A DNA stretch of 43,488 nucleotides from Symbiodinium natans. Its lineage: Eukaryota > Sar > Dinophyceae > Suessiales > Symbiodiniaceae. Below are positions 9,421-20,275 of this stretch, piece by piece (position 1 is the stretch's first letter; each line of letters opens with the position of its first letter). The position numbers were made by a program, and so were the translations under genes. The stretch is from assembly GCA_905221605.1 (NCBI GenBank), contig CAJNDS010002069.1, forward strand, positions 472,541 to 516,028. The letters are read 5' to 3'. The notes beneath the pieces were generated by a model. The model ran no database searches. It had not been told where the DNA came from and saw only the letters and a program-made list of their open reading frames with translations.

Positions 9421-12400
9421 TCTTGGCTTGCCCGGTTTGTGCTCGGTTCAACTTCAGCAATCCAGGGTTTGGCTTCAGAGTTTCACCTGGAGGAGGTTTA
9501 ACCAAGTTTTGCCGCTGTTGTGCTCTTGTGGTGCTTACATGTGCTTACCGCGTCCCTGACGTCCTTGCGCCCTGTCAGATGGCCAATGGTTCTGCGTCCA
9601 GGACTGCTAATTTTTGAGTAGTCGTCGTTCTCTCTTTCGGTTGCGGTCTGTGAGGAGAAGTTGGCTTCTTTCTTGTTGCATTCAAGCGCAAAGTGCTGGC
9701 TAGCATGCATGCGGCATTGGCTTATTTGACAGCCTACTTAACTAAGCTCTGTCGCACGACCACTTCGCATTCCACCCGGCACGTGCGCACTGGCTTATAG
9801 AAGGAACGCTGTTAAAACGCGGAGAGACAGCCTGCTGTCAGGATAGTCCAGGAGGGCCATTATCATCACAAGAATGCCCGCGTCTCTAACGTGTGGCTAA
9901 AGTTTGAGCACCCCTAGACCCTAAACTGTCAAGCGACTTACCAAGTGCAGGAACGTCACACGCGAGTTGGATGCATGGCCCAGTGCGAAACGCGGCATGA
10001 TTGCGATGCCGCTTTGTTACAAATTGGAGTGCTCTGGAGACACGAGTTTTGGTTAAAGGCAGATGCCCAGAGAGGGCAGTTCAAAAGCCGTGCAAGCTTG
10101 GTGTGTGCATGAAGGACACTGCAAACCATTTTGCAGCCTTGACCTGTTCTTTGCTGCCGAGGGTTTTGATCGACCGCCCATTGAAGGTTTGCAAGAGTGC
10201 TGTGCCTTGGATGGCCTTATGACGGTTGCTTGTGCCAGATGCGAAGAAGCCTTTGCAATGATCCAGGTCTGTTCACGGGCAACAACACGGGCAATGGTGA
10301 TGCTAATCGCATCTGCTTCTCGAAAGACGTGCCGCGCCCGTTCAAACCTGGAGACCTCCGGGATACGACCCCAGGTTGCAACAAGGGGGTCGAGGAAGCC
10401 CATGGAAGCCTTTCAATTTGTGTTTCAAGGTGGGTGGTGTTGGTATTGCATGACTCGGCAGCATCTAGCCGTGTTGAAGAGTCCATGTCTGAGCATGTAG
10501 CTGAGACCTTCGGGTTGGAACAGATCAACTGTGCTTCGAGAGGCAGCAGACGATGCAAGGAAAGGAGTCTGCTAGTAGACGCCCTTCCCCTAGAGGGCTG
10601 AACAACCCGACCACAGACATGTGGAAGCACGGTTTGCGACGGAAGCAAGTGCAGTAAGCATGGAGACAGTGAGTGGGAGATGCCTGGCGAAGCTCGTGAA
10701 GGCTGTTAAGGCCAGCAAGAGGGACGACGACCAACATGGCACGGCCAGGGTCGAGCGGAGGGTATCGTCAGTCCACTCGGGAAAGCCCTTTCCCTGCGGC
10801 TCGAAAGAAGGCTACTTCACAAGCAGATTCCCCGAGAGCAGCGTGTGTTGAGCATCTCATGTGGGATTCCACGGTTGAAGTCGGGCGAAGATGTTGCCTG
10901 GATGTTCCGATTCCGTTGCGACCCACGGCATGATCAGGTCACAGGCGGGTGCTATCAGTATACTTATATGTGGACTGTAGGAGGAATCTAGGCCAGGTTG
11001 GAAGGACTTCCCTACAGGGTAGGCTGTTCACCTCTCCCAGAAGAAGTGGCGGTTCATGCCGAGGAATGCGGCATGTCACGGGTCATGCTAGCTGCTAGCT
11101 CAGGTCTGTGACTGTGCTTCCGGTACCTTTTTTGAGCTACCTCACGCTGTCCTCAAATTCTCTCGGTGTCGTGGCTTCAGCTGATATGGGATGGTGCTTT
11201 TTCTGGCAGCGCCTCGACTGCAAGTGACAGTTTGCCTCGTGATGCTTCTGCTGCAGAGCTTGAGAAGGCGTGTCTTGCGTGCTTCGTCTTTACAAAGGAA
11301 GCGCGAGAACGGAATAAAACCATCGCCAATCCCTTCCCCCTATTTTCAACCCCCCCCCCTAATATGGAAATCCCGATCTGGGGCCAGCATTTCTTAGGGG
11401 TTGAATTTCAAGAGTTTTGATTTGATACTTAGGTCGTGGACTGCTCAAATCCATCCATTCGCGTCTTAGTGATTTTGAAGGCCCCCCTGAACCCAAGGGT
11501 CCGCCAAACAAGTCCTGGCCTCCATGGCATTTAAAAACAGGCTCCAGGCAACTGGGAGGGTTGTGCAGATAAGCAAATCGCAGGCCGCGTTTCAGGAGAG
11601 GTCATCTTTTTGGGGTCCGCAAACTGCAAACAACAGGCCTAAGCCTTCAGCTTAAAACCCCTTCAGCCCCCTGGCAGATCTTTCGGCTCCTGGTTTTGCG
11701 GTTTTGCTGGCCTCGGGCACGCCAAGCTTGCCAGGAGTCCCCCACCCCTACCCTAATGTGGGTTTTTAACATAGCATCACTTGGGTTCTATGGTACTTAA
11801 AATCACATATTCTCGATTTATCTCGTTCTTATGGTGTACATTGCTTAAATTGTATTCGGGGGCAAGGCCCTATCTATACTGTTGTCTTAAAGTCTGAAAG
11901 ATCCACGCAGCTACGCTTGATAGACTGAACAAACCCTACGAAAGAGTACGCAGAATATCCAACACAAAAAGAGAAGAAGCCCCTTTCCGTCGAACGAGTT
12001 CCCGCAAGCCGGGAGTCGCCCCCCCCCAAAAAGAAAAAGTTCTGAGCCTGTGAGGGGCTTCCAAGTGTGCGCCCAGAAGCTGATCCCCTTGTGTTGAGGT
12101 GGTGCGGATTCGTTGTGAAGGATTGCCGCGGCCAGGTCTTGTACAAAGTGGAGGTCTCTCGGTCGCCTTCCTTGAAACCTTCGCGGCTGAGTTCAGGGAA
12201 CATTTTTCTGGGGGCGCCTGGCCTTCTCATTGTTGTGCAGTCAGGTTGAAGCCCTGCCAGACATTGATTCCACGGGGAAGCTGCCTCTTGGTAGCCTCGG
12301 AGCCTGATAATCACGGGCCCGCGCCAGCATTCCGACGAGTCAGCCGAGTAAGGGTTTTTGACCAAGGTATCCTGGCACGTTGGGAGTGAGTTATGTCATT

Positions 12401-12850
12401 AAAGATGGCGCGGCCTGGCGTAGTTGGACTCTGCTCCTTGTTCAGCTTCCGTGCTTCCGATGCATCTGGCTGACGCGAAGCATCCGAGGCTGGGATGTAT
12501 CTCGGCCGAAGCAGCCATCTGACTGATGGTTACCAGCCCATTCGACTCTTGAATGCTGAAAACGAGGAGGCGTGGCGATTTGTACTATCAGGCTTGTTAG
12601 CTTGCAGAACTTCTGTGTGTTCACACCCTATGCTGTCCTGAAAAGAGTCCTCCAGAGAGCATATACCGGGTTTGATGTGTTTGCGCAAGCTGTTCTTTAA
12701 TGATAGCTTCGGACAGTTTACCCCCTTTGCACCAGGTGTCCATGCTGATCACGGATGCGGGGTTCTGGAGAAGGACCTTTTTCCCTCTGCGTTGGTTCGC
12801 CGCCAGCCCAGCCGGAGTCTGCCTTCCAAAGGTCCAAGCTCATTGCCATG
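9421..12850. other. about 3.4 kb with only exon-like fragments
   Basis: Open + frames with coding-like composition occur at 10063-10500 (contains ..ALDGLMTVACARCEEAFAM..), 11166-11420 (..ASDSLPRDASAAELEKACL..) and 12067-12389 (..LRWCGFVVKDCRGQVLYKVE.. overlapping a second frame with ..VAFLETFAAEFREHFSGG..). None could be joined into a model and none has a secure family. 11430-12000 looks intergenic. A weak hairpin (C-run..TAATATGGAAAT against ATTTCTTAGGGG) lies at about 11349-11402. Confidence 0.3.
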
Positions 12851-12860
12851 CCTCTGCCTT
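12851..12860. repeat. left target-site duplication of foldback element
   Basis: CCTCTGCCTT, repeated exactly at 12944-12953 on the other side of the foldback element. Confidence 0.7.
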
Positions 12861-12943
12861 GCGATGTTCCCCCCTTATACCAAAAGTCCTTAACAGGGAT
12901 TCTAGTACCCCCTAGTATAATCCCCTGTTAGTAAAATTCCCAA
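12861..12943. mobile_element. foldback MITE-like element, copy 2
   Basis: Opens GCGATGTTCCCCCCTTATAC, carries the family blocks AAAGTCCTTAACAGGGATT, TCTAGTACCCCCTAGTATAA and CTGTTAGTAAAA, and closes TTCCCAA. It matches copy 1 (2414-2513) in order, but the right arm has lost two internal blocks, so the hairpin is asymmetric. The exact 10-base direct repeat on both sides is what insertion of a transposable element would leave. Confidence 0.75.
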
Positions 12944-12953
12944 CCTCTGCCTT
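12944..12953. repeat. right target-site duplication of foldback element
   Basis: Second copy of CCTCTGCCTT. Confidence 0.7.
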
Positions 12954-14058
12954 AGGTCAACACTGCCGTCACAGCAGAATCGGCAACTCCAGCCCGATCT
13001 TGCCGCACATGTGACAGACGGGGTTGCGCTGAAGAGCTTGCCCATGCCTCCTCTCAAAGTGGTACTTCCTGATGCCAGGCTACACAGGTGCCTCTTTCAG
13101 ATCCGCGCTTGCTCACGCTGATGGTCACGTTCCAATTCCGCAACCTAGGACCGGGCTGGCCGTGGTACCATAACGCTCCACGCCTTGATGATGTCTCTAA
13201 ACCCTGAAGATCGAGGTGAATAGACAAAAAGATACAGCAAGCAACTGTATGTGTGTTTCTGTGCATACACGGTACCCTCCCCCCTTTCAAAAAACCACAA
13301 GAGACCTAAATCCGAACATTCATTTCAGGAACCAAGGCTCTCTGACATCTTGGTTCTTGGTTCTGGTTTCCTGGTCTGAATGACAGCAAAGCAGGCAAAG
13401 CATCATCACCCCAAATCCTGTACCCAAAACCCTACACACTTGTGAAGTTCCTCCTGTTTTACTCCCTGTACAGTAGCGCCGAGGTCACATCTTGTAGTAC
13501 AATTCCACTCCTTCGTGTTTCCCTAGAATCCCCCTTAATACAAGGGCGTAAACTCTAGATCTTTGTCTTTTCGCTTATTTTGACCGCCGCAGGCCCGAAG
13601 CCCCAAGTCATCACTTGTGGAATCAGGGGGACTGGTGATCATCACAAAGGGTACTCCGGGAAAAAACACGTTTGGGAAGAAAACTCCCCGAGCCACAATA
13701 ATGATTCCTCCTCTTGCCAGCCTTTCGTTCGTCCGCGGGCGCGATTCAAGAAAGCCAGGTCGAAGCCAAAAGAAGCACCCCCAACCCACCGGGAAACCGA
13801 ACTCGAAACGCCCCAACCCGCCACCAAACCACCCCGGAACAAACCCACGCCCGGGCTAAAACAGACCTGACATAGGAGAGCACATAACTACTTGGATCAC
13901 GGGTCCTAGATTGCCGTGGTGTTTGGGTGTGCGAAACGTACGTTTTACCTGGGTTTCTGGAGGATTCCTAAAACAGGAGGCCAAAAAAACAGGAAAAAAA
14001 CTACTTCGATGTTTACTGAATTGGGGGCTTTGGTGTTAAATGAGATCGTACTTCAGCC
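12954..14058. other. no supported gene
   Basis: About 1.1 kb. Overlapping open frames at 13535-13870 on both strands are rich in Pro/Lys on one strand and Gly/Phe on the other, which suggests composition and not coding. Nothing recognised. Confidence 0.4.
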
Positions 14059-14372
14059 AAAGGCGTGGACGCTTGTGACAGCTTTTCTTCTTCCACATCC
14101 TTGCGCAGTGTGTTGTACAACGGGGCGAAAACGTGGAAAGTACCAGTGTTTTGGGCATCGTCGCAATTGGTATGGACGCTTGTGACAACGTGTCCTGCTC
14201 CGCATTGTTGCGCGGTATGTCGTACAACGAGGCAAAAACGGTAAATAGCAGTGTTTTGGGCATCGTCGAAATTGGCATGGACGCTTGTGACAACGTGTCT
14301 TGTTCCACAAACTTGCGCAGTGTGTTGTACAAAGAGGCGAAAACGCGGTAAATACCAGAGTGTTGTGCATGG
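14059..14372. repeat. tandem repeat, three copies of about 105-107 bases
   Basis: The phrase TGGACGCTTGTGACA recurs at 14066, 14173 and 14278. Around it each copy has TTGCGC..GT.TGT.GTACAA.G.GGCAAAA and GTGTTTTGGGCATCGTCG. The unit length is not a multiple of 3 throughout. One + frame reads copies 2 and 3 as a repeated 'SVLGIV.IGMDACDNVSCS' peptide, but it needs a GTG start and has no flanking exon, so coding is doubtful. Confidence 0.85.
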
Positions 14373-15268
14373 AAGCAATATGAATGACGTTCTTATCCCC
14401 CCCCCCCCCCCCCCCCCCCCCCCCCACCCCCCGACCCCCGAAACAGGCCATAAATTGCCGAAAATGCCGAAAACCTTACGGCAATCTAGGACCCGTGGTC
14501 CAACTACTTGTGTTACTCCTACACTTCTTCTACTTACAAGCAACAACAGGCTATAATGACTATTGCCAGTTCCTAGAACTCCTGTAACTAGTACAGGAAA
14601 TTCATGTAACGTCATTGCTATAATCATCATTGTCGGCAATGTAAGGAATATCAGCAAAATCACCTATATAACAAGCATCGCTCAAATACTTAAACAATCA
14701 TCAATATGATCCCAACCTGTTGCAGTCACATTCCTATATACGTCTGAATGATATGTGATTACTCATGATAGGGGAACCCCGAAGAAGAAAAGAGGTCAAG
14801 CAGCTAGCAAAAATTCAGCCTCATGATCTTGATTGCATACAGGGTCTAAGCCCTCTTGAGTAAGGCGCCTGAGAAAACTAAATGACTACTATGTTTACTT
14901 AAAGTTCAAGCCTGTTCTCGGCCCTATTGCTCGCCCACAGTTAAATACAGCATGGTCCGAAAGGATTCTCATATATTCTTGTTATCGCCTTTCTAATTAG
15001 TAACTTACAGAACAAATGTAATTCAACCTCTATGAATACAAGCTCTTTAGTTCCTAAGGGGTCCCCCCCCCCCCCCCCCCCCGATGCAATTACCAGAGTC
15101 CAGAACATTCTGGTCCTCATGGGCCACATTGTCCTTTCATGGTGAGACGCAGGTTTCAGGGGGGTAGCCGCCCTGGCCTTGCATGGCACAAGCCTACCTG
15201 TGGTCGTGACTGGAAACAACTCCATAAAGCCGTAGGTCCTTGAGAGGGAGGGGAAGCGTGTACATAAA
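14373..15268. other. no gene seen; poly-C tracts
   Basis: A C run of 29 at 14397-14425 and one of 20 at 15063-15082. The rest is AT-richer DNA without a convincing frame. Confidence 0.6.
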
Positions 15269-15412
15269 TAAGTATATATATATATATATATGTATATCTA
15301 TATGTATATAGAAATATAAGTATAGACTGTATAGATGTATGTATATATATATATACATATGTATATCTGTACGTGTGTATACATGTATATAAGTGCATAT
15401 GTACATACACAT
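15269..15412. repeat. TA/TATG microsatellite
   Basis: AT-rich alternating purine-pyrimidine sequence immediately upstream of the 15433 gene. Confidence 0.9.
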
Positions 15413-15432
15413 ATTGAAATGGTGTCGTTGCC

Positions 15433-15839
15433 ATGGCCTTGCGATGGGAATGTGTAAACAGTGCGCGCGAAGGATACTTCGGTTTCTTCTGGGTGTTCCT
15501 GCTGATATTGCTCGCTGCTGCATACTACTACATTCGCAGGCAGGACCTCAATCACCACATGCGATTTGAACGTCCTTTCCTCATGCCACATCAGCCTTTC
15601 ATGAGATTCTCCCAGTTCCCTGTGGCATGCGTTCAGAGTTGGAATCGGCTTTTCGTTCTTGCAGGCTTGTCTTAATTTGCTTTGGCAGGGAACGGCTCCG
15701 CTATGGCACCTACCCCGCACGCGGCTGGTGGAAATACTTTCCGTTCTCCTCGAGTTCGTATGACGAGGAGCAGGCAAGCTCTCATGAAGTTGCCCGTAGA
15801 GCAGGCAAAGCTGTGTACAGCAAAAACACGTCTGCTTAG
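15433..15839 (+). CDS. small single-pass membrane protein, two exons (GC-AG intron)
   Basis: ATG 15433 (context GCCATGG) opens exon 1: an 11-13-residue polar start followed by a strong membrane segment (GYFGFFWVFLLILLAAAYYY) and 'IRR'. The frame would run on, but removing 15540-15688 (149 bases, starts GCAGGAC, ends TTTGGCAG) joins in phase to a well-composed second exon, ERLRYGTYPARGWWKYFPF..., with TAG at 15837-15839. The product is about 85 residues: short N-terminus, one helix, then a basic and aromatic C-terminal tail. GCAGG occurs at both intron ends, as in other introns of this window. Family not recognised. Its size and shape would suit an accessory subunit of an organelle membrane complex, but that is speculation. 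The opposite-strand frame is judged a shadow, because it runs into the microsatellite. Confidence 0.5.
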
Positions 15840-16783
15840 ATTCAAGGAGAACAGTTGAGGTTGTCTGAGGGTCAAGCGCTGGCCACCTTTTGTTGCTGGG
15901 AAGTCCATGGCAGGAGTTCCTCAACACTGACGGCGGCTGTTGCACAGGGCGGCCGAAGAAACAGAAGGCCTGAAAAAGCTGTTCAGGGCTCTTCACAAGA
16001 AACGTCGGCGATGAAACCCAGCATATCAAATCACAGGCTTGTGAGCCACTGTTCAGAAGTGACGATGCTCTGTCAGACGTCATGGGGGAACTCCTTCACG
16101 CTTGTCAGCAGTCCTGCGGGTGACATGCTCTGATGACACCCGGCTGAACTTGCAAAGGACAGGTCCGACATCCGGAGCCCCGAAGCCCCAAGCCCTAAAC
16201 GCAGCGCCAACCGAGGTGATGGGCTCGAAGGTGAGCTCCGTTGGTTTTCATGAGAGGCTGCACCTACCGAGCACGCAGTTTTCATGCCGAGCATGACCGC
16301 GCACGTTCATGGTCCAAATGTGTCAATGAGCTCAAGCCGGGAACTAGTTGACCCAAACATTGATGTTTGTAGGGCTCTCCTCGTTGAAACCTTCATTCAG
16401 GTGATCTCCACTGTATTCGGCAGAGCATTTTCTTCCTTGCCTTCGGGCCTTAGGGCTACATTGACGCAATCTGTGCCATGAAGGGCCAAGAAACTGCTTC
16501 GAACTGGCCAAGGCAAAGCCCAAAGCAGCTTTTCGTCTTGTGTTCTGGATCCGAAGGATCCTTTCTAGAGTCTCCGAGATTCAAGCACAGGCCGTAGGTC
16601 TGATGGATCAGCGCCGGGACGCTTTCTTTCATTCGTGACTGACTGGCTTGGGAAACACCGCTAAATAGATCAAAAGCTGCATGGCTGATGGAGCTTCATG
16701 GAGTTTCGTTGCAGGTTTCTTCTGTTGGAGCTGCGATGTTGATGTATATTGCAGCAAAGATGAGGTTCGCCCGGCTCCCTGAG
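15840..16783. other. no complete gene; one coding-like frame
   Basis: A frame from ATG 16284 to 16481 (..SSSRELVDPNIDVCRALLVETFIQ..) has good composition and a GT site after ..ETFIQ (CAG|GTGATC). A second frame at 16715-16800 (..GAAMLMYIAAKMRFARLPEDC..) follows a TTGCAG acceptor and overlaps the next gene in a different frame. Confidence 0.3.
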
Positions 16784-17087
16784 GACTGCCGACCAGATCA
16801 GCGCGCCGCCGCCTGAGGTCATCGGAGCCTTCGGGCCGGAGGCCGCAGCTTTTGTTGGAGGTGACGCTGTTGGTGGCCCGCAGCCCGCCGCGCGAGTCAG
16901 GTGACAGGTGGGCTACGCGCTCCTGGCTGTCGTGTGACGCTTCTTTTGCACAAGCTTGCCTACCTCATCCTGCTTCAGGCTGACCTTGGAGAGGCTGGAC
17001 ATTCTTCCAGACGGGGAGTACGGCTCCCGGCCTCTGTTCGACGAAGAGCTGCATGTGACTGCTGTGAATCTTCATGGACAATCGTGA
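16784..17087 (+). CDS. 3' end of an unrecognised gene, two exons
   Basis: Exon A (about 16784-16900) reads ..TADQISAPPPEVIGAFGPEA.. and ends CGAGTCAG|GTGACAGG. Exon B begins after TGCTTCAG (16978), reads ..LTLERLDILPDGEYGSRPLF.. and stops at TGA 17085-17087. Removing 16901-16978 (78 bases, GT-AG) keeps the frame. The protein end is Pro/Ala/Gly-rich followed by an acidic, ordered segment. The 5' side is unclear: the upstream frame (..KMRFARLPEDCRPDQ..) is shifted by one base relative to exon A, and the only GT-AG pair that would fix this is about 20 bases apart, too short for an intron. An indel or another exon is possible. Confidence 0.45.
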
Positions 17088-17608
17088 ACACTGGCGAGTC
17101 AGCATCCGTGCCCTGTGTGAGGTGCATTTGTCCGCAGCTTCCGGAAGGTGCAGGCAGAAGCACCGCAACCTGCAAAGGGACGTCACTTGCACCGGAAGCT
17201 TTGTAGTTGCTTGCTGCATGAAGCATAGTGAAGCAAGAGTTGCCGACTCTCGCTGTTTCCGTCAAAGTAGTGGGTCAGTCATCACTTCACAAAGCCACAA
17301 AGCCATGTTGAGCCAGTTCGTGTTGCTAAGAGGTGCGGAGCATGCCGTCCACCTCAGCGGGGCCGTGTTTGGGGTTCCAGCGCGGCGCCGATGTGCGGTT
17401 CTCTCTTGGCGCCTTCTCAGAATCGCACTGCCGAGGTCCGAGCTCAAGACCCAGCAGAAGGCTGTAGTTTCGTGACCAAGTCAGCTCTAAGTCCCAAGTC
17501 AAGCCCTAGCGCAGATGGCACAGCCATTTGTTCTGCGAATGTGGGCCTGACAGATCCGGCAGCGCTGTCTTCCTTGGGGTGAGGTCCTCACTGGGTTTGG
17601 CAGTCATG
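17088..17608. other. no supported gene
   Basis: Open + frame 17074-17475 continues past the stop of the preceding gene in another frame. Its Cys/His/Arg-rich composition looks non-coding. Probably 3' flanking sequence. Confidence 0.4.
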
Positions 17609-17731
17609 TATGTATATATATATATTATATCATATTATACTATACTATATTATATTATATCATATTATATCATATTATATCATATTATATCATATTATAT
17701 TATATCATATTGTATTATATCATATTATATT
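17609..17731. repeat. AT-rich tandem array, left arm
   Basis: About 10-base units of the type TATTATATCA repeated about ten times, ending ATATTGCG at the GC-rich core. Confidence 0.85.
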
Positions 17732-17837
17732 GCGGGCTGAGATGGTCCCCCCCCCTCTAAACCCGTCCTAAACCCATGGCGTCGCCGAGGTGCACCCAGG
17801 GCAGCAAGCAGAGGGAGGCCTCCAAGCCGCCACTACG
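17732..17837. other. GC-rich core between AT arrays
   Basis: About 105 bases including a C9 run and a CCTAAACCC patch. The word ATATTGCG marks its left edge and the inverted word CGCAATAT its right edge. Confidence 0.5.
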
Positions 17838-18170
17838 CAATATAAAATAATATAATATAGTATGATATAAAATACTATAATATAATATAAATACTATAAA
17901 TGATATAAATAGTTTAGTATAATATAAATAATATAGTATAAAATAACATATATAATATAAATAATATAACATATCATAATATCATATAATATATCATATA
18001 TAATCTAATAGAATAGAATAGAGTATATAATATAATATATAATATATTATATAATATAATTTGATATAATATAATATTCAATAGAATATATTATGAGATA
18101 AAAAATCAATATAGAATATAAAGTAAAATACATACTATAATAGAGTATACATATATATATATATGTATAT
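17838..18170. repeat. AT-rich array, right arm
   Basis: About 330 bases of TAATATA/TATAAAATA variants, roughly the reverse complement in composition of the left arm (17609-17731), ending in a TA dinucleotide run near 18150. Confidence 0.85.
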
Positions 18171-18202
18171 TCATACTGTTCTTCCGAGAATTTGAGTGGT
18201 TT

Positions 18203-18502
18203 GTGTTTCGAGGATTCTCCGGCCTCAACTTGGAAGCGCTTCCAGGAGCTCTTGTGTTCAGCCTTTGTTGCCCTTATGCAGTCGTGGCTAGCTTTTGCCG
18301 CTTGTGTGCCCACTCTCTGTTTGCGATCCCGGCAATTGTGCTTTTTGTTGTGTTTCCGGCATCTGTTTGTTTTGTTGCTCCTGTGCCTTTCTTCTTGGTA
18401 CGCTGCTCTGGATGTCAACGTAGGAGCTCGAGGAAAGGGATCGAAGATTTAGGAACAAGTGCAGCCCTCAGGAATGTGATAATCGGGCAGGGCATATGCT
18501 GA
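18203..18502 (+). CDS. possible membrane-spanning reading frame (doubtful)
   Basis: About 100 codons, very hydrophobic in the middle (..FAIPAIVLFVVFPASVCFVA..) with a basic segment after it (..CQRRSSRKG..) and a tidy C-terminus. The alternative + frame is equally open and Leu/Cys-rich, so the hydrophobicity may only reflect T-rich composition. No family recognised and no splice partners found. Confidence 0.2.
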   Translation: MFRGFSGLNLEALPGALVFSLCCPYAVVASFCRLCAHSLFAIPAIVLFVVFPASVCFVAPVPFFLVRCSGCQRRSSRKGIEDLGTSAALRNVIIGQGIC

Positions 18503-18620
18503 ATGCCTCTTCACATCGAGGTTTCAAACCATCGCCGAGTTTCAGCAGCAGCACCCTCGGCACTCAGAATCAAGTGTACAGTGTACCGACCGGCTATATT
18601 TGCAAATGGGAATGTCGGCC

Positions 18621-18690
18621 AACCCCAAACCCTAATCCCTAAACCCTAAACCCTAAACCCTAAACCCTGAACCAACCCCAAACCCTAAAC
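18621..18690. repeat. telomere-like patch (CCCTAAA)
   Basis: About six or seven C-rich heptamers with variants (AACCCCAAACCCTAATCCC, CCCTGAACC). Confidence 0.85.
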
Positions 18691-20275
18691 CGTTCACAAG
18701 CAAGCTTGTGCTCCCAAGGCTTCATATGCCTTTTACACAGCCAAAAAGCATGCCTTTCAGACCCACCATAAGGACTGCACAGCCTAGGAAACACAACTTC
18801 GACGTCCAGCAAATATTTGGCACAAACACCATCAAAACGGCGTTGCCCCATGCTTCATCAAACTTGTGAATCTTTTTTCACGGAGAAATGTGTGCATAGA
18901 TACATACACATACATATAGAAAAATAAGTAAATAGATAAATAAATAAACATATATATATATATATGTGTGGATATGTATGATGGAAGGCGGGGTCAAGGA
19001 TGCTTCTGGCATGTCCTGCTCAACTGTGTTTGGCGAACAAGCCCTCCGTGCGCCACGTCTGCGCAGAAAGGGAAGCTTGCCAAGCTTGATTCGTCTTCTT
19101 TGCCAAGTGTTGTGCCGTGCTTTTGACGCGGTTGCGGATTCTACTGCTTGCCGAACTGCCCAGAGGCGAATAGGAACGGCAGGGAACCACACAATGACAC
19201 TTCTTGCATGTGTGCTCGTGGTTGTTCGGCCCATTGTCGCGGCTTAGTTGTCCTGTGTGTGCAGTCGGTCCGAGTCATCCAAAACTTCCTGCGCAGGCCC
19301 TATTCTGGGTAGAAACAGTGCAGAAAAGCCGGTTTTGTGCGAGTGCTCATGTCCGGACCACATCGCAGGCACAAAGCGAGCACAGCCCATCTTCGTTACC
19401 CACACCCACCGCACTCTCGCTCTGTTTCTCTCTTGCACACAGAGAGCTGTCTAATTCGAATTCGGGGAGATTCGCGGAGCCGTTCGGGAAAGCTTTGCGC
19501 GCGGGTGCGTCCTGGAATCCTCGCAAAGAAAAGTTGCACAAGTAACAACATGTCATGAGTCGGACATGCTGAGGTCCTAATGCCTTTTGCAAATCAAGTG
19601 GTTGCTGCACAGAGGCACAGATGAAGCAACAGCGAGGATAAACCTGCAAAGGCACTGTGCAGGTACAGGTTCTCCCCCGATGCACCATATCCTGGTAGCG
19701 TCAGGTTGCTGACGCCCCTGCTGCGCAAAGGGTCGCAATCCGAGTCTCCTCATCACTCTACCACAACCCTTAGCTGAGAATCTGTGGTTCGCACACCCAA
19801 ATTTCCTTGTGTGCAATTTCAGAATTTTTCGTGTACACATGCTCGGTTAAAAGCATGCCGGTCTTTCGCCCGGACGTGTTCCAAATGTCCATGAATAGCA
19901 CAAGAGAGGCGAGACGAAATCTCTGGCTGTTTGCTGCGCTTTCGCCAAGGTTCGAGCGAACGCTTCAATGGTTTCGTGCGCACGACTGCACAGAGTGTTC
20001 TGCCCAGCACTGTTCATGCCGATGCCCATATTTCGAGGCATGTTCGGGCAAGCCATGCGTTTCCTGAGCTGCAGGAGCCATCGCCTAACCCACTCCTGCT
20101 TCAAAGGAGCTCAACGGTTCACGATGCGAACGATGCCTGCAAGTGGAGTCAACTTGCTTGTGCCGCCGAAGGACGCTCCGACTTCACGCAGACAGGCATG
20201 CTCGTACAGACCCTGGCATTGTTCTTTTTTCCCTGAGGCGACCGCTCCAGATAAGTGGAGTCTTGTCCAGGTCTT
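18691..20275. other. no firm gene; TA microsatellite and exon-like frames
   Basis: A TA microsatellite at about 18897-18968. A + frame 18966-19247 (ending ..NHTMTLLACVLVVVRPIVAA) and frames at 19807-20240 have moderate coding look but no family and no consistent splice chain. Confidence 0.3.

Noticed and set aside
13500-13545. A third copy of the foldback element (CCCTAGAATCCCCCTTAATACAAGGG)
   Set aside because: Only scattered short matches, no inverted arms and no flanking duplication.
15298-16083. 261-codon open frame on the - strand
   Set aside because: It runs into a TA microsatellite at its C-terminal end and lies opposite a better + strand gene with an in-phase intron.
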